A stretch of DNA of 64,000 bases from UBA6623 sp965226435. Its GTDB lineage: Bacteria; Acidobacteriota; Terriglobia; Bryobacterales; UBA6623. Below, piece by piece: positions 26,415-34,913 of this stretch (position 1 is its first letter; each line of letters begins with the position of its first letter). The stretch is from positions 620,001 through 684,000 of the forward strand of contig CBDDCY010000011.1 of the NCBI GenBank assembly GCA_965226435.1, given 5' to 3'. The notes beneath the pieces were generated by a model. The model saw only the letters and a program-made list of their open reading frames with translations. It had not been told where the DNA came from and did no database searches. A program made the translations under genes and the position numbers.

Positions 26415-28111
26415 GAAACGAGTTCCTGATTCGTGAATTCGTCGGCGTCGACGATCGAATAGCCGTAACCTCGTTCGCAGAGAAAAAGTTGCCGCTTGAG
26501 CGCGAATTCCTGCTCCACGGTATCGCGCGTAACCAGGGAATAGAAGTGCGCCTGATTCGCGCCCGCCTTCGGCCTCAAGATGCGGCCGAGCCGCTGCGCC
26601 TCTTCCTGTCGCGAGCCGAACGTTCCCGAGATTTGAATCGCCACCGAGGCGTCGGGGAGGTCGACGGCGAAGTTGGCGATTTTCGAAACCGCCAGCACCC
26701 GCAGCTCCCCCCGACGAAACTTTTCGTAGGCCTCGTCGCGCTCGGCTTGCTTCGTGGCGCCGGTCAACACGGGGATGCCGAGAGGCTCGGCGAGCTTCTT
26801 GAGCTGATCGAGGTACATGCCGATGATCAGCACCAAGTCGTCGCGGTGACGATCAAGCAGGGCGCGGACAATATCGACCTTGCTCTCGTTCTCGGCGGCG
26901 ATGCGAAATTGGTCGCGGCGGTCGGCGACGGCGTAATCCATGCGCCGATCCGAGTCGAGCGGCAACCGCACCTCGACGCATTGGGCCGTCGCGATCCAGC
27001 CCTGTCCCTCCAATACCTTCCACGGGACGTCCGCTTTCTTGGGCCCGATCAAGGCGAAAACGTCGTCTTCGCGCCGGTCTTCCCGCACCAGCGTCGCCGT
27101 CAACCCCAAACGACGCCGCGCCTGCAGCCCGGCGGTGGCGCGAAAGATCGGCGCGGGCAACAGGTGAACTTCGTCATAAACGATCAGTCCCCAGTTGCGT
27201 TGATCGAACAATTCCATATGTTCGAACGGAGCGTCCTTCTTCTTACGCCAGGTCATGATCTGATAGGTCGCGAACGTAACGGGACGAATCTGCTTCGTCC
27301 AACCGCTGTACTCGCCGATCTGGTCCTCGGTCAGCGTCGTCTTATCGAGCAACTCGCGGATCCATTGGCGACTCGCGGTAACGCTCGTCGTCAACACCAA
27401 AGTCGAGGTCTGCAACCGCGCCATGCAGGCCATTGCAACGATCGTCTTGCCCGCGCCGCAGGGCAGCGTAATGACGCCCGAGCCGCCGCGCTCGCTGCCG
27501 GAGGCGTGAAAGGCATCCACCGCCTCTTCCTGATAGGGGCGCAGCTCGAACGGATCTCCCGATGTCGACTCGGACCGCAACTCGACCGCCAGCGCCTCGC
27601 CTTGGACATAGCCCGCCAAATCCTCGGCCGGGAAGCCGACCTTGACCAGCGCTTGCTTGATCTCGCCCCGTAACGCCGGACGAATGGCAAAAGCTTCTTT
27701 CGCGATTCGCTCGCCCAGCAATGGGCGGACGTTCCTGTGACGGGAAACCTGCTCGGCCAAGGCTGCATCATCCGCCGTGAGGACGAGCTGATCGCCCTCC
27801 CGCGTCAACCGCAGCCTTCCATAGCGCGACGACCAGTCATGGATTTCGACTTCCACGTTCCCCGGGACCGGGTACTTCGCAAATTCCCGAAGCGCTTCGA
27901 CGATCGAGGAGGGATCCACGCCCGACGCGCGGGCGTTCCACACCGACAGCGGCGAGACCCGATACGTATGAATATGTTCGGGAGCCTTGACCAACTCCGC
28001 GAAGCGAACCAGCTCATCGCGGGCTTCGGCGTAGCGCGGGCTGTCGACTTCGACGAGGATCGTGTGGTCGCCCTGAACGATAAGAGGGTTTTCAGGTCGG
28101 TAAGCACTCAT
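26411..28111 (-). CDS. XPB-type DNA repair helicase (superfamily 2)
   Basis: A 566-residue ATP-dependent 3'-5' helicase. An N-terminal damage-recognition-like domain is followed by RecA-like domain 1 with LPCGAGKTIVAMA (Walker A), VYDEVHLLPAP (DEVH), GLTATLVREDRREDDVF (holding the RED motif), and domain 2 with LAVSKIANFAVDLPDAS and QRLGRILRPKAG. Archaeal XPB pairs with the nuclease Bax1; here the partner gene is the helicase-associated protein, overlapped by 4 nt. A role in DNA repair is inferred from family. Confidence 0.93.
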   Translation of the reverse strand: MSAYRPENPLIVQGDHTILVEVDSPRYAEARDELVRFAELVKAPEHIHTYRVSPLSVWNARASGVDPSSIVEALREFAKYPVPGNVEVEIHDWSSRYGRLRLTREGDQLVLTADDAALAEQVSRHRNVRPLLGERIAKEAFAIRPALRGEIKQALVKVGFPAEDLAGYVQGEALAVELRSESTSGDPFELRPYQEEAVDAFHASGSERGGSGVITLPCGAGKTIVAMACMARLQTSTLVLTTSVTASRQWIRELLDKTTLTEDQIGEYSGWTKQIRPVTFATYQIMTWRKKKDAPFEHMELFDQRNWGLIVYDEVHLLPAPIFRATAGLQARRRLGLTATLVREDRREDDVFALIGPKKADVPWKVLEGQGWIATAQCVEVRLPLDSDRRMDYAVADRRDQFRIAAENESKVDIVRALLDRHRDDLVLIIGMYLDQLKKLAEPLGIPVLTGATKQAERDEAYEKFRRGELRVLAVSKIANFAVDLPDASVAIQISGTFGSRQEEAQRLGRILRPKAGANQAHFYSLVTRDTVEQEFALKRQLFLCERGYGYSIVDADEFTNQELVS

Positions 28112-28155
28112 GGACGGTCAAACGTGGGGCACGCCGATCAAGCTCAAGCGGTCGG

Positions 28156-30294
28156 TTAGCCGCGTTCCTTGCTCCATTGGGCGAAGGTCTTGCCTTCGCT
28201 CGCCAGCCGGGCCAACAACGGCGCGGGCTTCCACCAAACCGGGTCGCGTTTTTCGAATTCCAAGACCCGCGCGTAGACCTTGTCGAGGCCCACGTTGTCG
28301 GCGAACCACATCGGGCCGCCGCGGTAGGGCGGGAAGCCGTAACCGTTTTGGTAGATAACGTCTATATCGACCGGACGCAGGGCCATCCCTTCGTCGAGTA
28401 TTTGCGCGCCGGTGTTGGCGAGGGCGAAAAGGGTCCGGTCGAGGATTTCCTGTTCGCTGATCTCGCGTTGTTCGATGCCGTGTTCGGCGGCGACTTCGGC
28501 GACCAGTTTGGCGACCTCGGGGTCGTCGAGGCGTTCGCGGTTTTCACCGTACTTGTAGTAGCCGGCTCCGGTTTTCTGCCCATAGCGGCCCAACTCGCAA
28601 AGCCGGTCGGAGAGATTTGCGCGGCGGGCCCCCGGAGGCAAGTAGTCCGGCGGTAATTCCTTGCGAATGCGGTAACCGACGTCAAGCCCGGCCAGGTCGC
28701 CCACCGCCAACGGTCCCATCGCCCAACCGAAATCGTAGAGCGTCTTGTCGACCAGCGACACCGGCGCGCCCTCTTCCACCAGGAACTGCGCTTCCCTCGT
28801 ATAACTGTGGAACATGCGGTTGCCCACAAACCCGAAGCAATTGCCGACCAGCACGCCGACTTTCCGGAGCCGACGCGCCAACGCCATCGACGAGGCGATC
28901 ACTTCCTTACTCGTCTTTTCGCCGCGCACGATTTCGAGCAGCCGCATCACGTTCGCCGGGCTGAAGAAGTGATTCCCGATCACGCTCTCGGGACGCGACG
29001 TCGCCGAGGCAATCTCATCAATACTCAGCGTCGAGGTATTCGAAGCCAGAATCGCCCCGGGCCTGGCGACCTTGTCAATTTCGCCGAAGACCTCTTTCTT
29101 CAACGCCATGCCTTCGAACACCGCTTCGACGACAATGTCGGCTTCCTCGAAACCCGCATAGTCGAGTTGCGGCGTGATCAGCGCCAGGCGTTGATCCGCG
29201 AACTCTTGGGTGAAGCGGCCGCGATCGACCGAGCGCTGGTAGTTCTTGCGAATCGTCGCCATGCCTCGGTCGAGCGCTTCTTGACTCGCCTCGCGCAAAC
29301 GCACTGGAATCCCGGCGTTGACGTAGGTCATCGTAATCCCGCCGCCCATCGTCCCGGCGCCGATGACAGCCGCCTTTTGGACATCGATCGTGGGAGTATC
29401 CTTGGGGACATCCGGAATCTTGCGAACCTCGCGCTCGCCGAAGAAAGAGTAAATCAGCGCCTTGGACTGATCGGAAAACAGGCATTCCTTGAAGATCTCC
29501 GCTTCCCGTTGCAAGCCTTCCTTGAACGGCAGTTTCGTCGCGGCTTCCACGGCGTCGACGTTCTTGAGCGGCGCCATGTAGCCGCGGCGCTTCTTGCGAA
29601 CCTGCTCGCGTAGGGCGGCGAAGATCGGCGCGTTGGTAGCCTCGTCGCCCAGCTTGTCTGTCTTTTCGCTTGCCTTGGGGTGCGGCCCGCCTCGGGCGAC
29701 AGCTTCGCGGGCAAAAGCGACGGCGCCGCCCCGCAGTTCTTCTTGCGTCCCGCCGTCGACGACGCGGTCGACGATGCCGTGCTCGAGCGCGTCGCGAGCG
29801 GTGATGGGATCGCCGAACGCGCACATCTCGGCGGCTTTCTTGACGCCCGCCAGCCGCGGCAGCCGCTGCGTGCCGGCGGCCCCGGGGATGATCCCGAGCT
29901 TGACCTCGGGCTGCCCCACCTTGCCCGACTCGAGAGCGACCCGGTAGTGGCAGGCCTGCGCGACTTCGAGACCGCCGCCGAGCGCGGTGCCGTGAAGCGC
30001 GGCGACCACGGGTTTCGACGAACCTTCGAGAGCTTCGAGCAGCGGATGCAGCCCGCCCCCGCGTTCCTTTTGTCCCGAGGTGACCTTGCCGAACTCGCGA
30101 ATGTCGGCTCCAGCGATGAACGTCCGCCCACTGCCGATCAGCACAAAGGCGTCGATTTCCTGGTCGCCCTGATGATCGCGAACCGCGGCCGTGATGCCCT
30201 CGGGAACCCCCGGACTCAGGGCGTTCACCGGGGGGTTTTGAATCGTGATCACGCCGACCGATCCGTCGCGCGAAAAATCAACCAGATCGCTCAT
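28156..30294 (-). CDS. Enoyl-CoA hydratase/3-hydroxyacyl-CoA dehydrogenase (FadJ/FadB-like)
   Basis: A 712-residue bifunctional beta-oxidation enzyme. The N-terminal crotonase domain shows IGSGRTFIAGADIREFG, LHGTALGGGLEVAQACHYRV and KLGIIPGAAGTQRLPRL. The dehydrogenase part follows at about residue 300: KAAVIGAGTMGGGI, ASNTSTLSIDEIA, GNHFFSPANVMRLLEIV, then a C-terminal domain with NGYGFPPYRGGPMWFAD. Start ATG 30294 has GGAGG 7 nt upstream. It probably works with the acyl-CoA synthetase 8 kb away, but thiolase and acyl-CoA dehydrogenase are not in the window. Confidence 0.95.
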   Translation of the reverse strand: MSDLVDFSRDGSVGVITIQNPPVNALSPGVPEGITAAVRDHQGDQEIDAFVLIGSGRTFIAGADIREFGKVTSGQKERGGGLHPLLEALEGSSKPVVAALHGTALGGGLEVAQACHYRVALESGKVGQPEVKLGIIPGAAGTQRLPRLAGVKKAAEMCAFGDPITARDALEHGIVDRVVDGGTQEELRGGAVAFAREAVARGGPHPKASEKTDKLGDEATNAPIFAALREQVRKKRRGYMAPLKNVDAVEAATKLPFKEGLQREAEIFKECLFSDQSKALIYSFFGEREVRKIPDVPKDTPTIDVQKAAVIGAGTMGGGITMTYVNAGIPVRLREASQEALDRGMATIRKNYQRSVDRGRFTQEFADQRLALITPQLDYAGFEEADIVVEAVFEGMALKKEVFGEIDKVARPGAILASNTSTLSIDEIASATSRPESVIGNHFFSPANVMRLLEIVRGEKTSKEVIASSMALARRLRKVGVLVGNCFGFVGNRMFHSYTREAQFLVEEGAPVSLVDKTLYDFGWAMGPLAVGDLAGLDVGYRIRKELPPDYLPPGARRANLSDRLCELGRYGQKTGAGYYKYGENRERLDDPEVAKLVAEVAAEHGIEQREISEQEILDRTLFALANTGAQILDEGMALRPVDIDVIYQNGYGFPPYRGGPMWFADNVGLDKVYARVLEFEKRDPVWWKPAPLLARLASEGKTFAQWSKERG

Positions 30295-30359
30295 GAAGCC
30301 GCCTCCAAAAGGTGTCAAATGACGAAACGATCAGCTTACCGCAGGCCGGGGTCGTGACG

Positions 30360-30470
30360 CGGAAGACTTGGTGACGCCGACTTACGTGACGTCGTGTCAC
30401 CGAGTTGCGGGCCCCGTGATGCCGATTCACGTAATTCGGAGTCACGTATCCCGGCGCCACCTATCTGGCG
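30360..30470. repeat. Cluster of short CACGTA-type repeats beside the dcm island
   Basis: Two imperfect units (GACGCCGACTTACGT and GATGCCGATTCACGT) are followed by CACGTATCCCGGCG at 30443-30456. The last motif returns on the far side of dcm-vsr at 32165-32178, in the same orientation. It may mark the border of a transferred segment. Confidence 0.4.
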
Positions 30471-30500
30471 GGGGGGTAAGGGATTCGTCCACGTGGGCGA

Positions 30501-31733
30501 TTATGGCAAGGCCGCCAGTCGCTGTCCAACGGCGCCGGCCATGACAAACGATAAGTCGACCGGAACGGCATTTCCCAACTGGCGCATGGTTTCCGACCAA
30601 GAACCGTGAAAGACGTAGTCATCCGGGAACGTCTGGAGCCTGGCGGATTCGCGTACGGTGAAGTAACGGACCCGACCGTCCGGCGTAAGGAGCGTGTTCT
30701 CGCCGCCGGGCACGCCGTGGTCGCCGGCCTTAAGCGTCTTGGCGGGCTCGTGCAGTGGGCTGCCGGTGTGTCCTTTGTAGGTGCGCGCTCCCGGAATCAA
30801 CGAATGATTTAGGTAGTGGGACGTCGGCTCGCTCTCGGGATCGGGAAGATCCGCGAGAGCCTCATTGACCGTACGCCACGGTTCCTCAGACGGGGCAAAC
30901 AGCGATTGGCGAAGCTTCTCCACGCGCCGGCGTACACGGGCGGGAATGTCGGGCCTTTGCCGTGCCGCAACCCTGTTGCGCTCCCAATACCCTCCGGTAA
31001 CCCATTGTTCATGCAAGAGCGCGTCGAGCGAGTGGGTTTCCTCCGGGAAAGACCAATTGGCTTTCAAGTCCGACCGAAAACCCACGAGAAAGACGCGATC
31101 CCGTTTTTGCGGTACGCCGTAGTTCGCCGCGTTCACGAGCCGGTACACAACTTGGTAGCGTAATCCGTCCTCTGTTCCGCTTGTATGTTGTTTCTCAAGA
31201 CGAGCCAGATGGTCGGCCCACCGCTCGGCGTCTCGTCGCGCGATTTCGGGGTGCTCGAGCTGAAGCATGATGTAGCCGAAGTACGAAGCAAAGGACTTGC
31301 GCAACAGGCCTCTGACGTTTTCGACCAAGATGGCGCGAGGTCGCAGAGCCCGCACGGCGCGAATCACCTGCGGGAACATATCGCGATTGTCGCGACGGCC
31401 GCGGTGCTTTCCTCCGATGGAAAACGGCTGGCAGGGGGGACCGCCGGCGACGAGATCGACATCCGAGCGGAGCCTTGCAAAGTCGAACTTCGTTACGTCG
31501 TCGGGATAGAGGGTCCAGTCACGGACAAGCTTGTGTCCCTGGGCCTGATTCTCGCGCACCGTATCACAGGCATGCTTGTCGCGCTCGATGACGGCCTCGT
31601 GCTGAAAACCGGCCTTGCCGATTCCCAGGGCGAGACCGCCGGCGCCGCTAAACAGCTCCACGGCCTTCAGGCGCTGTTTTCGAGGAAAAGGCGTAGGCGA
31701 TTCTCCAGTCTTGCTATATTCGCCAACTGGCAT
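30501..31733 (-). CDS. dcm: DNA (cytosine-5) methyltransferase
   Basis: The ten-motif layout of C5 methyltransferases is clear: AVELFSGAGGLALGI (I, SAM binding), GGPPCQPFSIGG (IV, catalytic Cys), ENVRGLLRK (VI), PQKRDRVFLVGF (VIII), the variable recognition region, then RESARLQTFPDDY and QLGNAVPVDLS (IX-X). Length about 410 aa. The gene overlaps the end of vsr upstream (31667-31733), as Dcm/Vsr pairs often do. No restriction endonuclease is visible, so this may be a solitary or protective methylase. Start ATG 31733; an earlier GTG is at 31757. Confidence 0.95.
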   Translation of the reverse strand: MPVGEYSKTGESPTPFPRKQRLKAVELFSGAGGLALGIGKAGFQHEAVIERDKHACDTVRENQAQGHKLVRDWTLYPDDVTKFDFARLRSDVDLVAGGPPCQPFSIGGKHRGRRDNRDMFPQVIRAVRALRPRAILVENVRGLLRKSFASYFGYIMLQLEHPEIARRDAERWADHLARLEKQHTSGTEDGLRYQVVYRLVNAANYGVPQKRDRVFLVGFRSDLKANWSFPEETHSLDALLHEQWVTGGYWERNRVAARQRPDIPARVRRRVEKLRQSLFAPSEEPWRTVNEALADLPDPESEPTSHYLNHSLIPGARTYKGHTGSPLHEPAKTLKAGDHGVPGGENTLLTPDGRVRYFTVRESARLQTFPDDYVFHGSWSETMRQLGNAVPVDLSFVMAGAVGQRLAALP

Positions 31734-32083
31734 TCCCAAATAACCAGGACCCGCCACCCGAGTTTACGCAAGGCTCGTCGGTTGCGGAGGTCCCGTTTTC
31801 TATTTTGCTCCAACTTGGGCCGCCAGAAATCCAGCTTCGATTTCGGCCATCTAGTGAGCGGGCACCGCGCTCCGTGGCGATGCCAGAAACACCCGTGGAC
31901 GAAAATCACTTTGCGGCGACCGGCGAAGACCAAATCGGGATGGCCCGGCAACTTCCTAACATGGAGGCGATAGCGAAAGCCCATCCCGTGGGCGAGTTTC
32001 CTCACCACCATCTCGGGCTTCGTGTCCTTCGACCGGACACGGCTCATACGCTCGCTGCGCTCGGCGGGCGACAGAGTATCCAT
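31667..32083 (-). CDS. vsr: Very short patch repair endonuclease Vsr
   Basis: Nicks next to T:G mismatches that arise when 5-methylcytosine deaminates. The 138-residue protein has the family parts MSRVRSKDTKPEMVVRKLA, LPGHPDLVF (catalytic Asp), VFVHGCFWHRH-like metal-binding residues in VIFVHGCFWHRHGARC, and LGWRVLVIWEC. It lies upstream of and overlaps the methyltransferase, whose lesions it would repair. Two tandem 14-bp repeats abut its start codon. Confidence 0.96.
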   Translation of the reverse strand: MDTLSPAERSERMSRVRSKDTKPEMVVRKLAHGMGFRYRLHVRKLPGHPDLVFAGRRKVIFVHGCFWHRHGARCPLTRWPKSKLDFWRPKLEQNRKRDLRNRRALRKLGWRVLVIWECQLANIARLENRLRLFLENSA

Positions 32084-32111
32084 CCGTTCACCGACAACCG
32101 TTCACCGACAA
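32084..32111 (-). promoter_or_regulatory. Two perfect tandem 14-bp repeats abutting the vsr start
   Basis: CCGTTCACCGACAA occurs twice without a gap at 32084-32097 and 32098-32111, ending at the base before the vsr ATG. On the coding strand it reads TTGTCGGTGAACGG. A perfect -10-like TATAAT lies at 32126-32131 (minus strand). The repeats therefore cover the leader and ribosome-binding position. A regulator or the methylase itself might bind there; this is inference. Confidence 0.5.
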
Positions 32112-32212
32112 AGTTGCTCGCCGGCATTATAGCGTTGTCGCTGAGTCGCCGGCTCACGCCGCGGCACGTATCCCGGCGTCCCAGTGAAGGGGCGTCACCT
32201 TTCGAGAGGCCG

Positions 32213-32647
32213 TTAGTCTTCCTCGTCGCCCATGACTGGGAATCCTAAAGCCCGGGCCGCGAAACCCAGTTGACGATTATGCGTGGCGAACGTCAGCTCT
32301 TGGTTGGCGTACTCCACCCAAAGCTGCGCCGTGGCGAGGTGGATGGCATCGAGAGTTCCCAGCGGTACGGGAAGGGGTGCGCCGGCTCTTCGGAGAACGA
32401 TTCGATCGAGCGCGACTAACTCAAGCCCCGAAATCACGTCCTTCAGCTCGGCGACCTTCGAATTGAATTGCGAAGCCGAAAGGCGGTCGATCAATCTCAT
32501 GCGGTCCAGTGAACGCAACGCCTCGGTTTCGAGCAGCTCGCTCGTCACGGCGGATTCCCAGTCCCGCCAGTCTTCGATGGCGCCCGGCTCCCACAGCAAC
32601 CGGCGCAAGATCACCGACGTGTCGACGTAGACCGCGACTCCAGCCAT
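32213..32647 (-). CDS. vapC: PIN-domain toxin (VapC-like)
   Basis: A 144-residue PIN nuclease of the VapC type, expected to cleave RNA when not bound by its antitoxin. Acidic residues appear in VYVDTSVIL, LLETEALR and TLDAIHLATA; the fourth position, usually Asp in TxD, is Asn (FATHNRQLG). AAGGAC precedes its ATG within the antitoxin gene, which it overlaps by 37 nt, so the two are translationally linked. Confidence 0.88.
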   Translation of the reverse strand: MAGVAVYVDTSVILRRLLWEPGAIEDWRDWESAVTSELLETEALRSLDRMRLIDRLSASQFNSKVAELKDVISGLELVALDRIVLRRAGAPLPVPLGTLDAIHLATAQLWVEYANQELTFATHNRQLGFAARALGFPVMGDEED

Positions 32648-32922
32648 TTGTCGAAATAGTCCTTTCGCGTTTCCTTGAGAACCTCGTCCGCCGCGCCGGG
32701 CGGAAGATCGATGTCCTTCGTGCGCGCTCTGAGCGTCCTGTCGACGGCGCGGATCGACTTTGTGGAATGGCGAATCACGAGCCGCATTGGCTCTTGATAG
32801 GGAACCAGCCGTGCGATGGGTGTATCGCGGTCTTGCACGATGATCTCGTCGCCCGCCCGGACCGAACGCAGATAGGCACTCAGACGAGCCTTGAGCTCGG
32901 CGATTTTCACGGGGCTTCCCAT
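32611..32922 (-). CDS. Phd/YefM-type antitoxin
   Basis: A 103-residue protein opening VKIAELKARLSAYLRSVRAG and continuing DRDTPIARLVPY, the usual Phd-family DNA-binding half; the C-terminal half should wrap the toxin. It is first in the operon with the PIN toxin. ATG 32922 is at the 5' edge of the known promoter-like region and would give a nearly leaderless message; a GTG at 32910, which begins the conserved part, is the alternative. Confidence 0.83.
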   Translation of the reverse strand: MGSPVKIAELKARLSAYLRSVRAGDEIIVQDRDTPIARLVPYQEPMRLVIRHSTKSIRAVDRTLRARTKDIDLPPGAADEVLKETRKDYFDKWLESRSTSTRR

Positions 32923-32944
32923 ATGACTAATTATGACTAGTTTT
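32921..32944 (-). promoter_or_regulatory. Candidate antitoxin operator: two direct repeats one helical turn apart
   Basis: TATGACTA is found at 32922-32929 and 32932-32939, 10 bp apart, overlapping the antitoxin start codon. The region is AT-rich, unlike its surroundings. Phd-type antitoxins repress their own operon by binding such repeated sites. Confidence 0.45.
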
Positions 32945-33114
32945 GGTCAAGTTTTCGACGCCGCGCGGGTGCGCGACATAAAGATGAGAGAATCGGCGGC
33001 CCGGGATCGACTACTTTCCAGCCGCGATTTTCGCTCGGACTGGCCATGGCTACCCCGCCACGGCGATTCGAACGGCAACGGACTCGCTACAATTGTCCCC
33101 AGGAGACGCCCACC

Positions 33115-34446
33115 ATGATCACCCGTCGAAAACTTTTGCTTTCCTCCGTCGCCGCCGGTGCCGGCCAAGCCCTTGCCGTTGACCGTTGGCCTCAATTTCG
33201 CGGTCAGGGCTCGCGCGGCGTCGTGGCCGACAACCCGCGCCTACCTGATTCCTGGAGCACTACCGAGAACGTCCGTTGGAAGACCGACGTTCCCGGGCGC
33301 GGCTGGGCCTGTCCGGTTGTCTGGGGCGACAAGGTATTTCTGCTCAGCGCGGTCAGCAGCGGACCGGTCGAGGCGGCCAAGCCGGGCCTCTATTTCGGCG
33401 GCAACCGACCCAAGCCTCCCGAGCACGAACACGTTTGGAAAGCCTTCGCCGTTGACTTCAACAGCGGCAAGATCGTTTGGGAGAAGGAGCTCTACCGCGG
33501 CGTCCCCAAGGTCGGCCGTCACATTAAGAACAGCTACGCATCGGAAACTCCGGTCACCGACGGCGAACGGGTCTATTTCCACGTCGGCGACGTAGGCACC
33601 TATTGCCTCGATTTCGACGGCAGTCTCGTTTGGGAGAAAGACTGGCCCGCCTACAAGACGCGCCACGCCTGGGGCACCGCCGCCTCGCCAATCGTCCACG
33701 AAGGCCGCCTCTACATCGTCAACGACAATGACGACGAGGCTTTTCTGGCCGCATTCGACAAGACCAACGGTCAACAGATCTGGCGCGTCAAGCGCGACGA
33801 GAAAAGCAACTGGGCGACGCCCTATCTATGGAAGAACGAAGAGCGGACCGAGATCATCACGTGCGGTACCCACAGGGTCCGCTCTTACGACCTCGACGGC
33901 CGTTTGTTGTGGGAACTCGGTCCGATGTCGTCCATCACGATCCCGACGCCGTTTTCCGAGCACGGCCTGCTCTATATCACCTCCGGGTATGTCGGCGATG
34001 AAACTCGGCCGGTGTTCGCCATTCGGCCCGGAGCCTCGGGCGACATCAGCTTGAAGCAGGGCGAGAAGAGCAACGAATCGATCGCTTGGTCGTGGCCGCA
34101 AGCGGGGCCCTATAATCCTTCGCCGATTGTCTACGGCGACTATTACTACACGCTGTTCGACCGCGGGTTCTTCACCTGCCATCACGCCAAAACCGGCGAA
34201 GAGATCTACGGCAAGCAGCGCATCGAGGTCGGCGCCGGCGCCTTCACCGCCAGCCCTTGGGCGTACAACGGCAAGATCTTCTGCCTCGGCGAGGCGGGCG
34301 ACACCTATGTGATCCAAGCCGGCCCCGACTACAAGCTGCTCGGCAAAAACAGCTTGGGCGAGCAGTGCATGGCCACGCCCGCCATTGTCGGCGACAGCCT
34401 TGTGATTCGAGCCGACAAGGGCCTCTACCGCATCGCGAAAAGCTGA
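33115..34446 (+). CDS. Exported PQQ-like beta-propeller repeat protein
   Basis: A 443-residue protein with a twin-arginine-like signal (MITRRKLLLSSVAAGAGQAL) and then a beta-propeller made of PQQ-like repeats (WPQFRGQGSRGV, VVWGDKVFLLSAV, ERVYFHVGDVGTYCLDFDG, GRLYIVNDNDDEAFLAAFD). Such proteins of Acidobacteriota and Planctomycetota often lack the cofactor-binding residues of true quinoproteins, and no catalytic pair is evident here. AGGAG lies before ATG 33115. It stands alone. Confidence 0.85.
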   Translation: MITRRKLLLSSVAAGAGQALAVDRWPQFRGQGSRGVVADNPRLPDSWSTTENVRWKTDVPGRGWACPVVWGDKVFLLSAVSSGPVEAAKPGLYFGGNRPKPPEHEHVWKAFAVDFNSGKIVWEKELYRGVPKVGRHIKNSYASETPVTDGERVYFHVGDVGTYCLDFDGSLVWEKDWPAYKTRHAWGTAASPIVHEGRLYIVNDNDDEAFLAAFDKTNGQQIWRVKRDEKSNWATPYLWKNEERTEIITCGTHRVRSYDLDGRLLWELGPMSSITIPTPFSEHGLLYITSGYVGDETRPVFAIRPGASGDISLKQGEKSNESIAWSWPQAGPYNPSPIVYGDYYYTLFDRGFFTCHHAKTGEEIYGKQRIEVGAGAFTASPWAYNGKIFCLGEAGDTYVIQAGPDYKLLGKNSLGEQCMATPAIVGDSLVIRADKGLYRIAKS

Positions 34447-34686
34447 CGAAGAGCCTCACATTGCCCTCCACGAGAGCGGATGGAGAGCGCGGGCTCGTTC
34501 GCGAGTGTATCGGTTATCTCTCGGGCCGCCGGTGCCAAATGACTCCAAAAGGACTCTAAACCGCTGAGCGTTCCGCCCGATAGCCGCAAAATACGCAGAG
34601 GTTTCCCAAAAAGTTGCACCTCAAGCTACAAGCGGCTTCGGCGTTTGTTCGTCTACCCACCTATACTCCCTCGAGGCCCAGCATTT
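34447..34686. other. Intergenic stretch between the propeller gene and an IS
   Basis: I see no gene here. Short open frames lack starts with ribosome-binding sites. The segment ends at the outer inverted repeat of the neighbouring IS. Confidence 0.5.
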
Positions 34687-34782
34687 TCTCATCGAAGGAT
34701 GAGCCTGAAGACGGGGGTTGGGGCTTTTTGAGTAGCTGGGGCTCCTTTCTGGTTTTTTGGTTTTGATTTGGGAAGGGGAGAA

Positions 34783-34904
34783 TCGTCGTCGGGGTTGTGG
34801 GAATGTGGGAATCGCGGAGCGATTTCCAAGGGCGGTGGGAAACGAAGGGAAACCTGGTTTTGGTTTTCCTCGTTTTCCACCGCCCGCCATTTCCACAGCC
34901 CTCT
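34783..34904 (-). repeat. Shared 3' tail after the rve-type transposase
   Basis: Following the transposase stop by about 10 nt, this segment aligns with the tail of the ISNCY-like element: AGAGGGCTGTGGAAATG, GTGGAAAACGAGGAAAACC and TTGGAAATCGCTCCGCGATT with CCCACATTCCCACAA after it. Pairing segments are kept while loops differ. Confidence 0.7.
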
Positions 34905-34913
34905 TCCTGCTGT

